Part shown: positions 1 to 11,900 of the stretch, piece by piece
Layout of the letters: each line of letters begins with the position of its first letter
How positions within the stretch are numbered: position 1 is the stretch's first letter
Source of the DNA: Quercus robur
Taxonomy: Eukaryota; Streptophyta; Magnoliopsida; Fagales; Fagaceae
Direction: 5' to 3'
NCBI RefSeq assembly: GCF_932294415.1
Contig: NC_065537.1
Coordinates: 63,688,290-63,752,289 of the forward strand
Length of the DNA stretch: 64,000 nt
Translations under genes and position numbers: made by a program
The notes under the pieces: generated by a model
Databases searched by the model: none
Told to the model about the DNA's origin: nothing
What the model saw: the letters and a program-made list of their open reading frames with translations, nothing else

Positions 1-432
1 CCCTCTACGTTACATATTTAAAACCCAATCCTCCCTTTAAGCTTTCCTTTTTTTTTTTTTTTTCTTTTTTTCAAACCGGCATGAATGTTACATATCTTCA
101 AAACCCTGAACGTAATATTATCCTCCCTTTAAGCCTCATTATTATTTTTATTTTATTTTTTCCTTTAAGGTGAACTGAAAAGGCTTTGGGTTGGGCTTCA
201 TAGTGGAAATCAATATATAAAAGGTGGGTTGGATTAATCATACAAATTTATATTGAAGTAGTGGGTTGGGATTTATATTGATGAGATTTATAGGGCTGTA
301 AATTAGAAGAACCATTTAAAAATTGAAGGAAGAATATTTTTTTAAAATAAGAAAATGACGTGGCAGCTGATGTGGCGCAACGTGAGAGCAGCAGAATTAA
401 ACTCTACGCTTCAGCTTTTAGTAATATATTGA
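1..432 (-). mobile_element. Helitron 5' end, truncated by window edge
   Basis: On the minus strand a Helitron-type 5' terminus starts at 432 (TCAATATATTACTAAAAGC) and is preceded by A, the usual A|T insertion site. The next bases (GCTGAAGCGTAGAG, then a CCACGTCA motif) match the 5' heads at 45925 and 46456, so all three belong to one family. The 3' hairpin and CTAG end would lie left of the window. No coding sequence is seen. The interior holds a poly-T run (about 50-70) and short direct repeats of a TTACATAT-type motif. Confidence 0.65.
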
Positions 433-2354
433 TTATCTAAAATCAATAACAGAATGTAACAAGTAAGTGAATCAACCTATGGTTTCAAAGCTGAAAATTT
501 CTCTACACAAAGTGTCTATGACACCCAATTCATTACACCCAAAATTCAGCTCAGTATTATATGAAAAATCATGTATACATCAATACAAAGAGGTGGATGT
601 CAAATAATTTATCAACCAAATAACTATAAAAACATACTATATAACATTAAAAGAATATCATCCACGTATCAATATCGAAATATAATACTTGGTTTAGAAT
701 TATTATCCCCGCACAAGGCTGAAACCCAAATTCAGGCAGTGACACTTACTATGTGAGAAGAATTAAACAGGAACTTTATGCCTTTATACTTAGAATTCAT
801 AGGATTGGTGGAGTCCAAGCCCCATTCTTAGTGGAAATCACTTGAAAATACAACACAAGAATGAGAACTACCCTCTTCGGAATCCATTAAATAAATAAAA
901 AACAAAACAAAACAAAAAACGCCATTATCCGCAACACCATGCAATCCTTTTCTACCCATGAATCCAAACAAAGTTATTTTGCTCATGTCTTTCTTTCTAT
1001 CCAAACAAACACTGTGCAACCCATGAATCCTTTTCTACCTATAATTACCATCTGGCTTTGCTGAATAAAATCATTTACTTAGCCAAAAAAAAAAAAAAAT
1101 CTTCTTTCCTGATAATTATAATTTCTTGAGTTTTCTTCCTCTAGAAAAGTCTAAGGTTGGTTATCAATATTTTTATAAAATCAAAACTCAGCCTAGCAGT
1201 GTAGTTTTCTTTCTTTTTTTCTTCTTTTGAGAAAAAAGATTGTAATTATCATTGGTAAAACTTTGCTAAATCAGCACCACCTACTTAAGGTTCTATTACA
1301 TTGATAAAAAATTTTAGTACCAAACACTTTGCCACAACTCTCCTATGTGACTAGTTGAGAGTGGTGGAAAAAAAAAATAATGGGCCTATATAAAAATGAT
1401 AGGTAGCTAATTATAGTTTGCCACATAACATAGTTGGGCAAAGCGTGTGAAGTAGGTTGTGGCCCTAGAATTATTATTACATTATATATTCATTTGCCAA
1501 ACCAAACAATTGACACCTTCAAACTCAGCCTAATGGTGGAGTTTTTTTTCACTGGTATAAAACTAGTCATATGGCTAAATATTTTACCCAAGAGTATGTC
1601 AACCATAATAAAGAGACATTTCCACTGTTGAACAAGTAATTTCCCCACTATAGTTAGCCTAGAGTTACTTTGCCAATGAATATCTTGTGTTACAGTTTTA
1701 TGTGTATTAATCAATTCAGTTGTGCTCTCGTTTTAAAATAACTACTAGTGACTTCTTTGGTTCACTGCTGGAAGCTACCTAGCTTTTAAAAATTACAGAA
1801 GTTATTACAAAGATAACAGAAAATTAGAATTTAATCTCAAAAAGATAATAGAGAACTGTACTTTTCTTATAATCTTATTAATTATTTTGTCTCAATCGAC
1901 ATCAGAGATCATTTTAAGGTATATGCCACTTCAAAATTGGAACATTTGGTTCATTGTAAGATAAATAGAGGAAAATCTTACATGAAATAAGGACTATTAT
2001 TAACATTCCAATTAATGAAGAAAACGAAGATAGTAGTGCTGACACACATACATGGGATTTTTCATGGTAAAATTAGGGCTGTTAATATTCCAAATAAAAT
2101 TAGGACTATTGATAAAATTATGTCTTCATCTAACCACATAAAACAACTCCCACAAAATGGCATTCCAAGGAACTCATGTTCTCAAACCAAATTCCTGCAT
2201 TAGTTCAAGGGTTGTTTCCCATCTGCTTTATCAAAGCAGTTACAATTATGGGTATTTTTCGCATAGACTTAAAACTGAAAATTTGGAGAGAGAATGGCTT
2301 ACCAATAAAAAAAAGAGGTGTCCCCAAAGATGAAAAGCAGCAGACGGATAGATG
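433..2354. other. 3' flank of TNL-A, no gene recognised
   Basis: This AT-rich stretch follows the stop codon of TNL-A. Short open frames on both strands (for example 571-756 and 1434-1631) have no recognisable domain. Part of it is presumably 3' UTR and terminator sequence, but no cleavage signal can be assigned with confidence. Confidence 0.4.
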
Positions 2355-2969
2355 TTAGTACTCTAGAACTCCCTTACCCTTGTCTTTATGAATGGTTGGA
2401 TCAACAGGTTCAGATTGAGGGTCCTCACTGGAGCTACTAGATTTTTTGGGACTTACCTCATGTTCATTAGAGAACAAGGTCATGCATTGTCTTATTGTTT
2501 CCTGAAACTCTACCTCATCATGTTTGTAAAGAAGATGGAAGCCACACTTTTTCACCAAGCCAGGGCAATCTGTCGCAACTGAAGCCTCAATCCGGCTGCA
2601 TTGATTCACCAAGTCTTTAAATGAACAACGTGGAATATAAGACAGCCAGATAAATCCACCTTGCTGTAAGAACTTGAGATCTTTTTCAGTTATGTAATGG
2701 ACATGGAGAGGTTCCACACATTCAATATTTGTTTCCAAATGACAAATAAGATTGTAAGAAGTTTCTGAATTCTGAATGTCAAGTATGGCAGTTGGGTTTG
2801 CTTCAACTGCAACAGAAGCACATAGAACAAGTCCCATCCAAGTACTGTCATTGTACACATTTGGAGGTAAGGGGATTGTCACCAGGGGTTCATCACTCCA
2901 GTGGCTAAACCACTCCGGAATTTCACATAGAGGAAAACAAGAATTATAGACACGGCATTGATCAAAGTC
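2355..2969 (-). CDS. TNL-A exon 11: C-JID unit 6 and C-terminus
   Basis: 204 residues ending at TAA 2355-2357. The C-JID core (IPEWFSHWSDEP, NVYNDSTWMGLVLCAS, KCGFHLLYKHDEVEF) repeats unit 5. A Ser-rich polar tail (VSPKKSSSSSEDPQSEPVD) and GKGVLEY end the protein. This is the only unit with a terminal stop, so it is the natural last exon. Confidence 0.88.
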   Translation of the reverse strand, partial: DFDQCRVYNSCFPLCEIPEWFSHWSDEPLVTIPLPPNVYNDSTWMGLVLCASVAVEANPTAILDIQNSETSYNLICHLETNIECVEPLHVHYITEKDLKFLQQGGFIWLSYIPRCSFKDLVNQCSRIEASVATDCPGLVKKCGFHLLYKHDEVEFQETIRQCMTLFSNEHEVSPKKSSSSSEDPQSEPVDPTIHKDKGKGVLEY

Positions 2970-5900
2970 CTGTAAATTAGCAGAAAATATAGTGTCTAAT
3001 GAGTGAGAATAGGAGAAAGAAAAGGAGATGGAATAGTACATTTGTAACAAAGCAAATACAAATAGTGTATGAATTACCAGTAGGTCACTTTTGCCAAGTT
3101 GAGTCTTAGTTTCATTAGTTTCCAATTGATCAATAAGTCTTGGAACTAACTCGTGCTCATTAGAGAACAAGACCATGCATTGTCTTATTGTTTCCTTAAA
3201 TTCTACTTCATCATGATTGTAAAGAAGATGAAATCCACACTTCTGCACCAAGCCAGGAAAATCAATTGCAACTGTAGCCTCAATCCGGCTGCATTGATTC
3301 ACCGAGTCTTGAAATGTAGCACGTGGAATATAGGACAGCCAAATAAATCCACCTTGCTGTAACAACTTGAGATCTTCTTCAGTTATGTGATGGACATGGA
3401 GAGGTTCCACACATTCAATATTGGATTCCAAATGACAAATGAGGTTGTAAGAAGTTTCTGAATTCTGAATGTCAAGGATGGCAGTTGGATTTGCTTCAAC
3501 TGCAATAGAAGCACATAAAACAAATCCCATCCAAGTATTGTCATTGAACACATTCGGAGGTAAAGGGATTGTCACTGGAGGCTCATCACTCTGGTGGCTA
3601 AACCACTCCGGAATTTCACATAAAGGAAAACAAGAATTATAGACACGGCATTGATCAAAGTCCTGTAAATGAACATAAATAATTGTGTCTAATGAGTGAA
3701 AGTGAGAGAAAAAGGGTGATGGAATAGTATGTTTGTAGCAAAGCAAATATTATTAGTTTATGAATTACCAGCAAGTCACTTTTGCCAAGTTTAGTCTTAG
3801 TTTCATCGGTCTTTGATTGATCAATAAATCTTGGAACTAATTGAACTTCAACGTCGCTAGTGGAAAAGATTTTCTTTTCATCAACACCACTTTGTTCATT
3901 TCTTTTCTTTTCATAATCCTCTGTATGTTTACGAACAATCTCCCGCTGCTCTAAAATCAAGTCATTGCAGTGTCTTAGTTCTCGCTCGAACTGTACTTGA
4001 TCATGCTGGTACAAAAGATGTAACGCACATTTCTGAACTATCACACCTGGCCAATCACTTACAAATGAAGCCTCAATGTGGTTGCAGTATTGCAACAAAT
4101 TTTTAAATAACTCAACTGGTACGTAGGATATCCAAATGAATTCACATAGATTAAGTAACCACGTGATTTCTTCTCTACTAGTGTAGCAAGAAATTATCTC
4201 ATCACTCACATTTGCCATACTCGTTTGGCATTGACAATATAGGAAGTGAGGAATTCCGGAAACTAGATAATTCAAGATGCTATGTGGATCCTCATGGAGT
4301 GAAAAAGAAGCATATAGAATGAGTCCCATGAAATTATTATCATGGTACAAATTTGAGGGTAGGTCAATTGTCACTGAACGTCCATGATTCTTATGACTAA
4401 ACCACCCGTAAATTTTACTTGGAGGGAAACAAAAATTATACAAAGTGCACGGATTAAAGTCCTGCAAAATAGAAATACAGCTTGCAATTAGAGACACAGC
4501 ATGTTTTGTACAAACTAGTTCATATTGTAATGTTTGGTTTATTGGTTATGTTAATTAGGAGTCGGTTACGTATGTGGTTTTTGCAAAGGCTAGAAAACTC
4601 TAGAACAGCTGTTAAAAAGAAGCAAAAATATAGAGGTTTAGGGAATTAGAGATGTTATAACGGTCCTTTCCATTTTTACTTTTTATAGTGCTACGCACAT
4701 ATAAAATTTAGAAAACTTTATTTCTAAATTATACTTGGGGCTGTCTACGGGATTCGACAAACCAACCCACCCGAGTGACCCAACCGGAACCAATCCAATC
4801 CAGTGGATTTAGTGGTCAGTGGCTTCAGAATCCAATTCTGATAAATTGAGTCTTTTATTCTCTCCTCCAACACCCGAATAAACTGACCAGACCAAAAACT
4901 CAACCAAACTTTGATGAAGCTAGATCCGGCGAGATCTCACCAAATTTAGCAAGATCTCTCTAAATTTGGTGAGTTTTCCACCGGATTCGGCAAGTTTTGA
5001 TCCATTTAGAGATCTCACTAGATCCAACGAAATCTCACTTGATCCGACAAGATTTTCATTGAATCTTCTCCATTTTTGTTGAAATTGCGATCACCACCGC
5101 CTCTTTCCGTTTCGACCCAAACCAATCCGATTCGTTGAAGTTATCAGTCGATGGTAGGTCCTCCATTTTGCCACCCATTGAAATCGAGTCGAGTCAAAGT
5201 AAAGCACAAACCCGACCCATCACCCATGGACAACCCTAATTGTGCTGCGCATATTCATGTTAAGAGATTTGAGATTCAATTTCCGTCTACACCAAAAACT
5301 AATTGGTGTCTTGATCTGATGGTAAAGAGAGTAGACGCTATATGTTGAAACTTTAAAAAAAATTATATAAGCCTATCATTGTCCTAAAATTTAATAGATA
5401 TCTTTAAGTAATCCCTCTCATTTTTTTTTTTTTTAATACAAGATAGAATTTCTACTTTAGCCAAATCTAAGTGTACATGCGTGTAACTCTTTCTTGAAGA
5501 CTTGAACCCCAGCTCTTACCCCCAACACCCCATGAACATTTATACTTGTGGAGTAACTATCGCACCAAGGATGTGCAGTGATCATTTTATTTTAAATGGA
5601 AATGACAAAGTTTAACCCAGCCTCAATGGAGTTAAATAAGGTTTGTGTTAATGAAAGAAAACTTTTACTACATTTGCACAAGGTACACATATACTATATA
5701 AAGTATGGAAATTTTTACCAATGCGCCAGTTTTGTAAAAGAGTGAGTCCTCATAAGAATACTGGCTAGAAGTTCCACTTGTCTCCCCTTGAGAAACTGGC
5801 AAGTATGGACAGTCAAGGTCCTCATACAAGCTGTCACTGCCACTGAATTCATCACTACCATAAAACGGCAATCTTTCATATACTGCCTTCTTACAAGAGC

Positions 5901-8900
5901 CACGGATGACATATAAATAGTCAACATACGATATTACGCATTGTACCATGGTACATGTAAACTCCTGCAAATTTTGCTTGTATAAAAGATCCACCGCACA
6001 CTTCAGCGGCGACACATCTGGACTACCGCTTAGAAATGAGAATTCAACCCAAGTGCATTGCCTCCAATGGGGTGAAAGGATCACACGTGGCATGAATGAT
6101 ACCCAAATAAATGCACGTTGATGCAATGAAATTAATACGTCATCTTCATCGATTCCATAGTACAATAATGGACTCATACAACCCAAGTTGGTTTTCAAAT
6201 GACAACTGAAGATATGAGCAAATTCGGAATTCAGATTTTTCCAAACCGAAGTAGGATGCTTGTGAAATGAGAAAACAGCACAAAATGCAAATCCCATCCA
6301 ATCAGGATTGTCATACAAATCTGGAGGTAGCCACATTCTCACAGAGGATCTATTAGTGCTCTGATGGCTGAACCACTCTGGGATTTTACTTTGAGGAAAA
6401 CAGTGATTGAAAATACTACGTTTGTTGTAGTGGTCCTGCAAACATATAGGAAATGTTAATAAGCTTGACTAAGTTTCGTGTAATTATGATTTATTTAATC
6501 TACACATTTTTATACACAACTAAAAAAAGCAACTAAAATCGTAACTTAAAATCATGATTCCAATGTCAAAAATCGTGATTTGAAGTCATGATTTTATTTT
6601 TGTTTTTTTAATTGTGTGTAAAAATGTATGAATTAAGGTGTGTACAATAAGCACAATTTAGTACAAAATAAACTGTTTATTATTTTATGATTTAATTTAC
6701 GTTTGTTAGGCCAAAATTATTATATATTGGCAACACGTATTTAAAATGTTTGCAAAAAATAAATTAAAAAAAAAAAAAAGTTCTCATGTTCTCTCTTACA
6801 TGTTACGTATTCTATAATCATCAATTCACCACTAAGTTAATAAACAAAAAAATAAAATAAAATAACAATTATTGAAATGGTATATTTCGATTTTGTTAAC
6901 AAAGTGGTCATGTTGAACCTGTGTGAAAGATTGAAATTAGTATTGTCTTGCACCACACTATATTTAAAGGGAAAATTACAGTTTTTATCCTAAATTACCT
7001 TATTTTACACTTATCTCATGAACTAAGAGAATGCATGATTAGTTCCCTAAACTAAAACTCAAGTAACACTTTATCCCCTCCCATCTATTTCCCAATTAAG
7101 TTGGGTGGAAAACTAAGTCACTCGCAATTCACGTGAAACGTGCTTATGTGGAACCCCTTAAAATGACTGAATTCCCCCCTCATTCACCTAAAACAAATCA
7201 TCTCTCTCATGTCTTCTTCCTCTAGGACAGCCATTCATTTGAAACCTTAGAAATCCAAATCAAGACACAAATTTACTTTCATACCAAATATAAAACCATG
7301 GAACCATACCCGATTCCCACTCCTCAAACCTCAAACAAAATACCCAAATCCTTACAACCAATAGAAAACCCAATCATTAAATCAACCAAGACCTAAACCA
7401 AAAAAAAAAAAAAAAAAAAAAACACCATGAAATAGAAAAGAGAAATGGTATGACTCGCTGTGACTAATAGCCACTAAGGCTTGGGCAAGGGTTGAGAGAG
7501 AGAGAGAGAGAGATTAATCTAATGTAGGTTAAAAGAAATTAAAAAAAAAAGAAATTAAAATTAAAGAGAAATAAAAAGAGATAATAAGTTTCTACAGAAA
7601 AAAATAAACAAATAAAAGAGATAAGTGTGATATGATTTCAAAAGTTTATTTGTTTTAAGTGAATAAGAGGGGGGCATTTTAGTCATTTTCAGGTGGTTTC
7701 ACATAAGCACGTGACTTAGTTTTCAGTCCAACTTCTTTAGGAAATAGACAAGAGGGGGTAAAGCAATATATAGATTTTAGTTTAGGAGGCTCGATAGTGC
7801 ATGATTGTAGTTCAAGAGGTAAGTGTGTGAGGTATAGTTCATGGTAGAAAATTGTAATTTTCCCCTCTTTAAGTTTCCCTTGAGAGAGAGAGAGAGAGAG
7901 ACCTGCAAATATGGTTTAAACCAGGATTCAAGGCTGCTTGACATCTTACTTCCACATTGGCCATTAAAAAATGGTATGCCTAAATAAATAGGTGAGCGAT
8001 CTGAGTTTCTTGAAGTGCCTACTGCATTACTGTGAATTTCCGGTGTACACATCTCTTGTATCTTCTCTTGTATAGCATTACTTGGTAGAAGCTTTGGCAT
8101 ATGCATGGCGTGAGGCCTCCTGCAAGTATCAAAAAACATTTAGAATTTCTTATCTATTACATTCAAGTGTGGTAACAAAATCTTGTGAAGTAAACTTTAA
8201 CCTTTCCGGTGTGAAAGTGCAACAAAAATCTTCTCCATGGTTGCAGCCCTGCAACTTTCCAAGTTGATCTATAAGATTTAGGTAAATAGCTTGATGATAG
8301 ACCTCTGGAGTCCCTAACATATACTCCACAAGTGTTTGCACAAACTCTTCAACATTTTTCTCGTATACAAGACGGATTCCACACATACCAATTTGCACAC
8401 CTGGATTGTTGCTTTCAAATAAAGCCCCAATGTGACTGCACCGATTCATTCCAAAAAGCAGGCGTGGTATGTAAAATACCAAAAGTCGTTGTGATGACTC
8501 ACCAAAAATGTCTCTAGAGAGGGGAAAGGCCGTGTAAGGTGCAAAAGAAACTTCATCACTAGCTGAAAGACTAGAAAAGCGAAGCAGAATTGTTGAATTT
8601 GTTGAATCCTGTTTGTAACTGAAAGCATCTCCTTGCTTCCCAATAGTGTACAAAGCATATACCGTGAACCCCAACCATCTTGAATTATCATGCAAATCTG
8701 GAGGCAACTCCATTTTTATGTATGGCCCAAAATTTTGATAGCTGAACCAGTGTGGTGGTCTTGCAATCTGAGGAAAGATATAATCATACCAGTGGTTTCG
8801 TGCCAAATCTACCTGAAAAAATACATAAACATACGGCATATGAGTGAGACATGAAACAATACAAAAATAAGGAGTTCAGTGATGCATAGGAAGAGACCTG

Positions 8901-11900
8901 ATACAATTTTGAAAGCAGTGACTTGAACTGTGTTTTCAGCCTGGGGTTTGACTGATTTTGGCCATTAGACTGACTGGATTCAACCTCATCAACGTAGTGG
9001 GAATTAGCCATATGATATGTTATGAATTTTTTTTCACGTAGACAGAGGTCATCAGGGCTCCCGAAAGTTTCTTGGCTTATTTTTTCTACAAATTCTGCCA
9101 TATCTGTCTCATATAGAACACGTGCACCACACATTTTAATCTCAATATCCTGGCTGTTGGTTTTGATCAAAGGACTAATGCAACTCCGTTCATCTAAACA
9201 TTCTCTGAACCTCTTGTGCGATATAAATAGCCAAAGCCCAAATGAACCACCATGGAATTTTTCCTTAGGGATATTATAGACTAAGCGGGAATCTTTAAGG
9301 CCACCATCCACGTCCAAACGACAAATAAATTCATGAAAGCGTTTTGAATCCTGACCGGGAGAAACGTCCTTCAGATTCTTGACTTCAAAAATGACACATA
9401 GAGCAGTTCCTTTCCAACTTTTGTTTTCAAACAGATTGGGAGGTAGTTGGATTGGTACAGAATCTACAGATGACTTAGAACTTTGATGGTTGAACCAATC
9501 TGGAAGTTCGGTTTGAGGAACAACACTGTAAAAGCCTTCAATTTGATGAATTTGTTCCTGCAAAATATTTAAAGAAAAAAAGTAAAAATTATGTTCAATG
9601 CATGTTTGTGTGTGCAAGAGAGAGAGAGAGAGAGAGAGACCTCCATGAATCTTTGCCATAATGGTTGGAAGTGTATATCCAGTAAAGAAATCTCAGCAAT
9701 TTTCCCTTCTTCATCGTCAGCCAAGCCAAGGCAATTAATAAAAGTGAATCCTGCATCACCCGAAGTCCAAACAACAACTTGATTTGAATAATTTTCGAGC
9801 GAAGAACATCCTCGTGCTGAAACATATTGCGTACTTAATGGAAGATACGGCAATGATTTAAGCTGGCTACAATGATCCAACAGAATAAGTTTGAGCTCAG
9901 AAAGTTCAGAAATGCTATCAGGCAAGTTTGTAAAATTATTTTTGCTCAAATTCAGAGACTTTAGTGAGGACAAGCAGCTAAGATCATCAGGGAGTTCTCC
10001 ATCCGACAGATTACAGTCACTCAGATCTAGAGATACTAAAGAGCCTAATCCTGAGAACGAGCTAGGCAACAACAGATTGGTGGGCTCTGGAACAGGATTT
10101 CTGGGTTCTGGTTCAGGACCGGTGTATGACAAAGCTTCAATTGGCTGTTGACCCTTACATCCTGATAGAGTGAGAAATTCAAGAGATGTCAAACTGCAAA
10201 TGATGCTCGGAAAACTCAGAAGGTTTTTGCAGTCTTGAAGATTCAATAAATCCAGGCAAGTAAGATGCTTGATTGATGATGGTAGTTCTTCAATGGCTGT
10301 CCCATCCAAATAAAGTTCCAACAAGCTTGTCATGTTGCTCCCAATCTCTGGAAACTTATTGAGTTTTGAACAGCTAGATAGAATTAAAATTTTAAGAGAT
10401 TCCAAGTTGAGCTCATGTGGAAGGTTCTCAAGACATTTACAGTCTTTTAGATTTAATTGAATAAGTTGCTTAAGACCTCCAACAGATGGATGCAACTCAT
10501 GCAATCTTGTACAACCTTGGAAATTCAGCCTCTCAATATTTGAGAATCCAGAGAAGTCTGGAGTCTGGGTTAAGTTTTGAGAGTCACTCAAATCAATGAG
10601 CTTTAACTTGTACAAGTTCTGTGATAAAATAATAAGCAAATACAGAAAATTAAGCAATCAAAAACTTAATCTTAAACAAATAAGTAAAAATTAAAATTAA
10701 AAAAAAAAACTGCAAAAGTGAAAATCTTACCCTGAATTCCCCTGGAAGTTTCTGAATACAACTGCGATGCATAATGAGCTCAACGAGTTTGCGTGGCTTA
10801 AAACTCTTTGGCAATGATTGCAAAGGATAATCATGCCATTCCAACAAACGTAACTCATTAGAAAGAAAACTGAGACAAGGAAGGTGCACCTTACAAAATT
10901 TGAGCAATATCAATTTAGTCATCTTTGAAAATGATTCAGCATTCAATTTATTCGATTCTTCTTCTTCATCTAGAGGTTCTTTTAGCACAATGCCTTTTAT
11001 ATGTTTTGTTCCCTGGTAAGTGGTAACCAAGAACAATAAAATTAGTATACAGCAAGATATAGCACAAATTTGCATAAATTATAAAATTATGTCCATTCTC
11101 TAAATTTATGTCTATATAATAATCCACTTACAGTATTGCTCTTTAATACATCAAGGACATCTGGAAATCCCAACCTACTGCGTTTTTCAGGCTTCTTTGA
11201 TTCCGCACGAATAATTTCCCAACCCACTTCTTGTAATAAATTATGTGTCCACAATTTCCCCCCTACAATAGTAATCAGAGACCTGTCCATGAGAGTGGAT
11301 TTATCAATTTGGAAGTGGTGAACTGATTCTAGTATATCAGCTACACGATTCTCATCCTCTCCAATGAAGAAACATGCTATGTCCAAAAATAGTTCTCTCT
11401 CCGAATCCTCCAATCCATTAACAGCTATTCCAAGTTTCTTAGTAGTTTTTCCAAGGGGTATAGCTTTTAGCTTATTCCAAGCACTTTCCCATTCCTTTTT
11501 TGTTCTTTTACACAAATGGGAACCCCAAACTTCAAGAACCAAAGGAATGCCCTGAGCATAATAGACAAAATTGTTGCACAAATCCAGGAAATTATTTTCA
11601 CAATGAGGTTTGTGGAAGGCTTTCAGACAAAAAAGTTGTAGAGCTTCATCATTATTTAGTCCTTTAGCCATACATTCCCTTCCGATTCCACATATTGCCA
11701 ACATATGTTTGTTTTCAGTTGTTACAATGACTCTACCTCCTGGGTGTAAACAATTCGAATCTGGCTTCCCTACTAAATTTTCTAATTGGCTTTCTTCACT
11801 CACATCATCAACAACAATAAGAACCTTTTTATTACGCAAGTTATTGCTGATCACTTGGATTCCCGTGGACAATTTCCTTGGCCTAATATCTTTCCTACAT

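Noticed and set aside
5151-5348. 65-residue plus-strand frame between TNL-A exons 8 and 9
   Set aside because: No domain, low-complexity Pro/Lys codons and position inside an intron of TNL-A on the other strand. It appears to be repeat-derived.
9022-9279. 85-residue plus-strand frame
   Set aside because: It lies antisense to C-JID exon 5 and is a shadow of that coding sequence.
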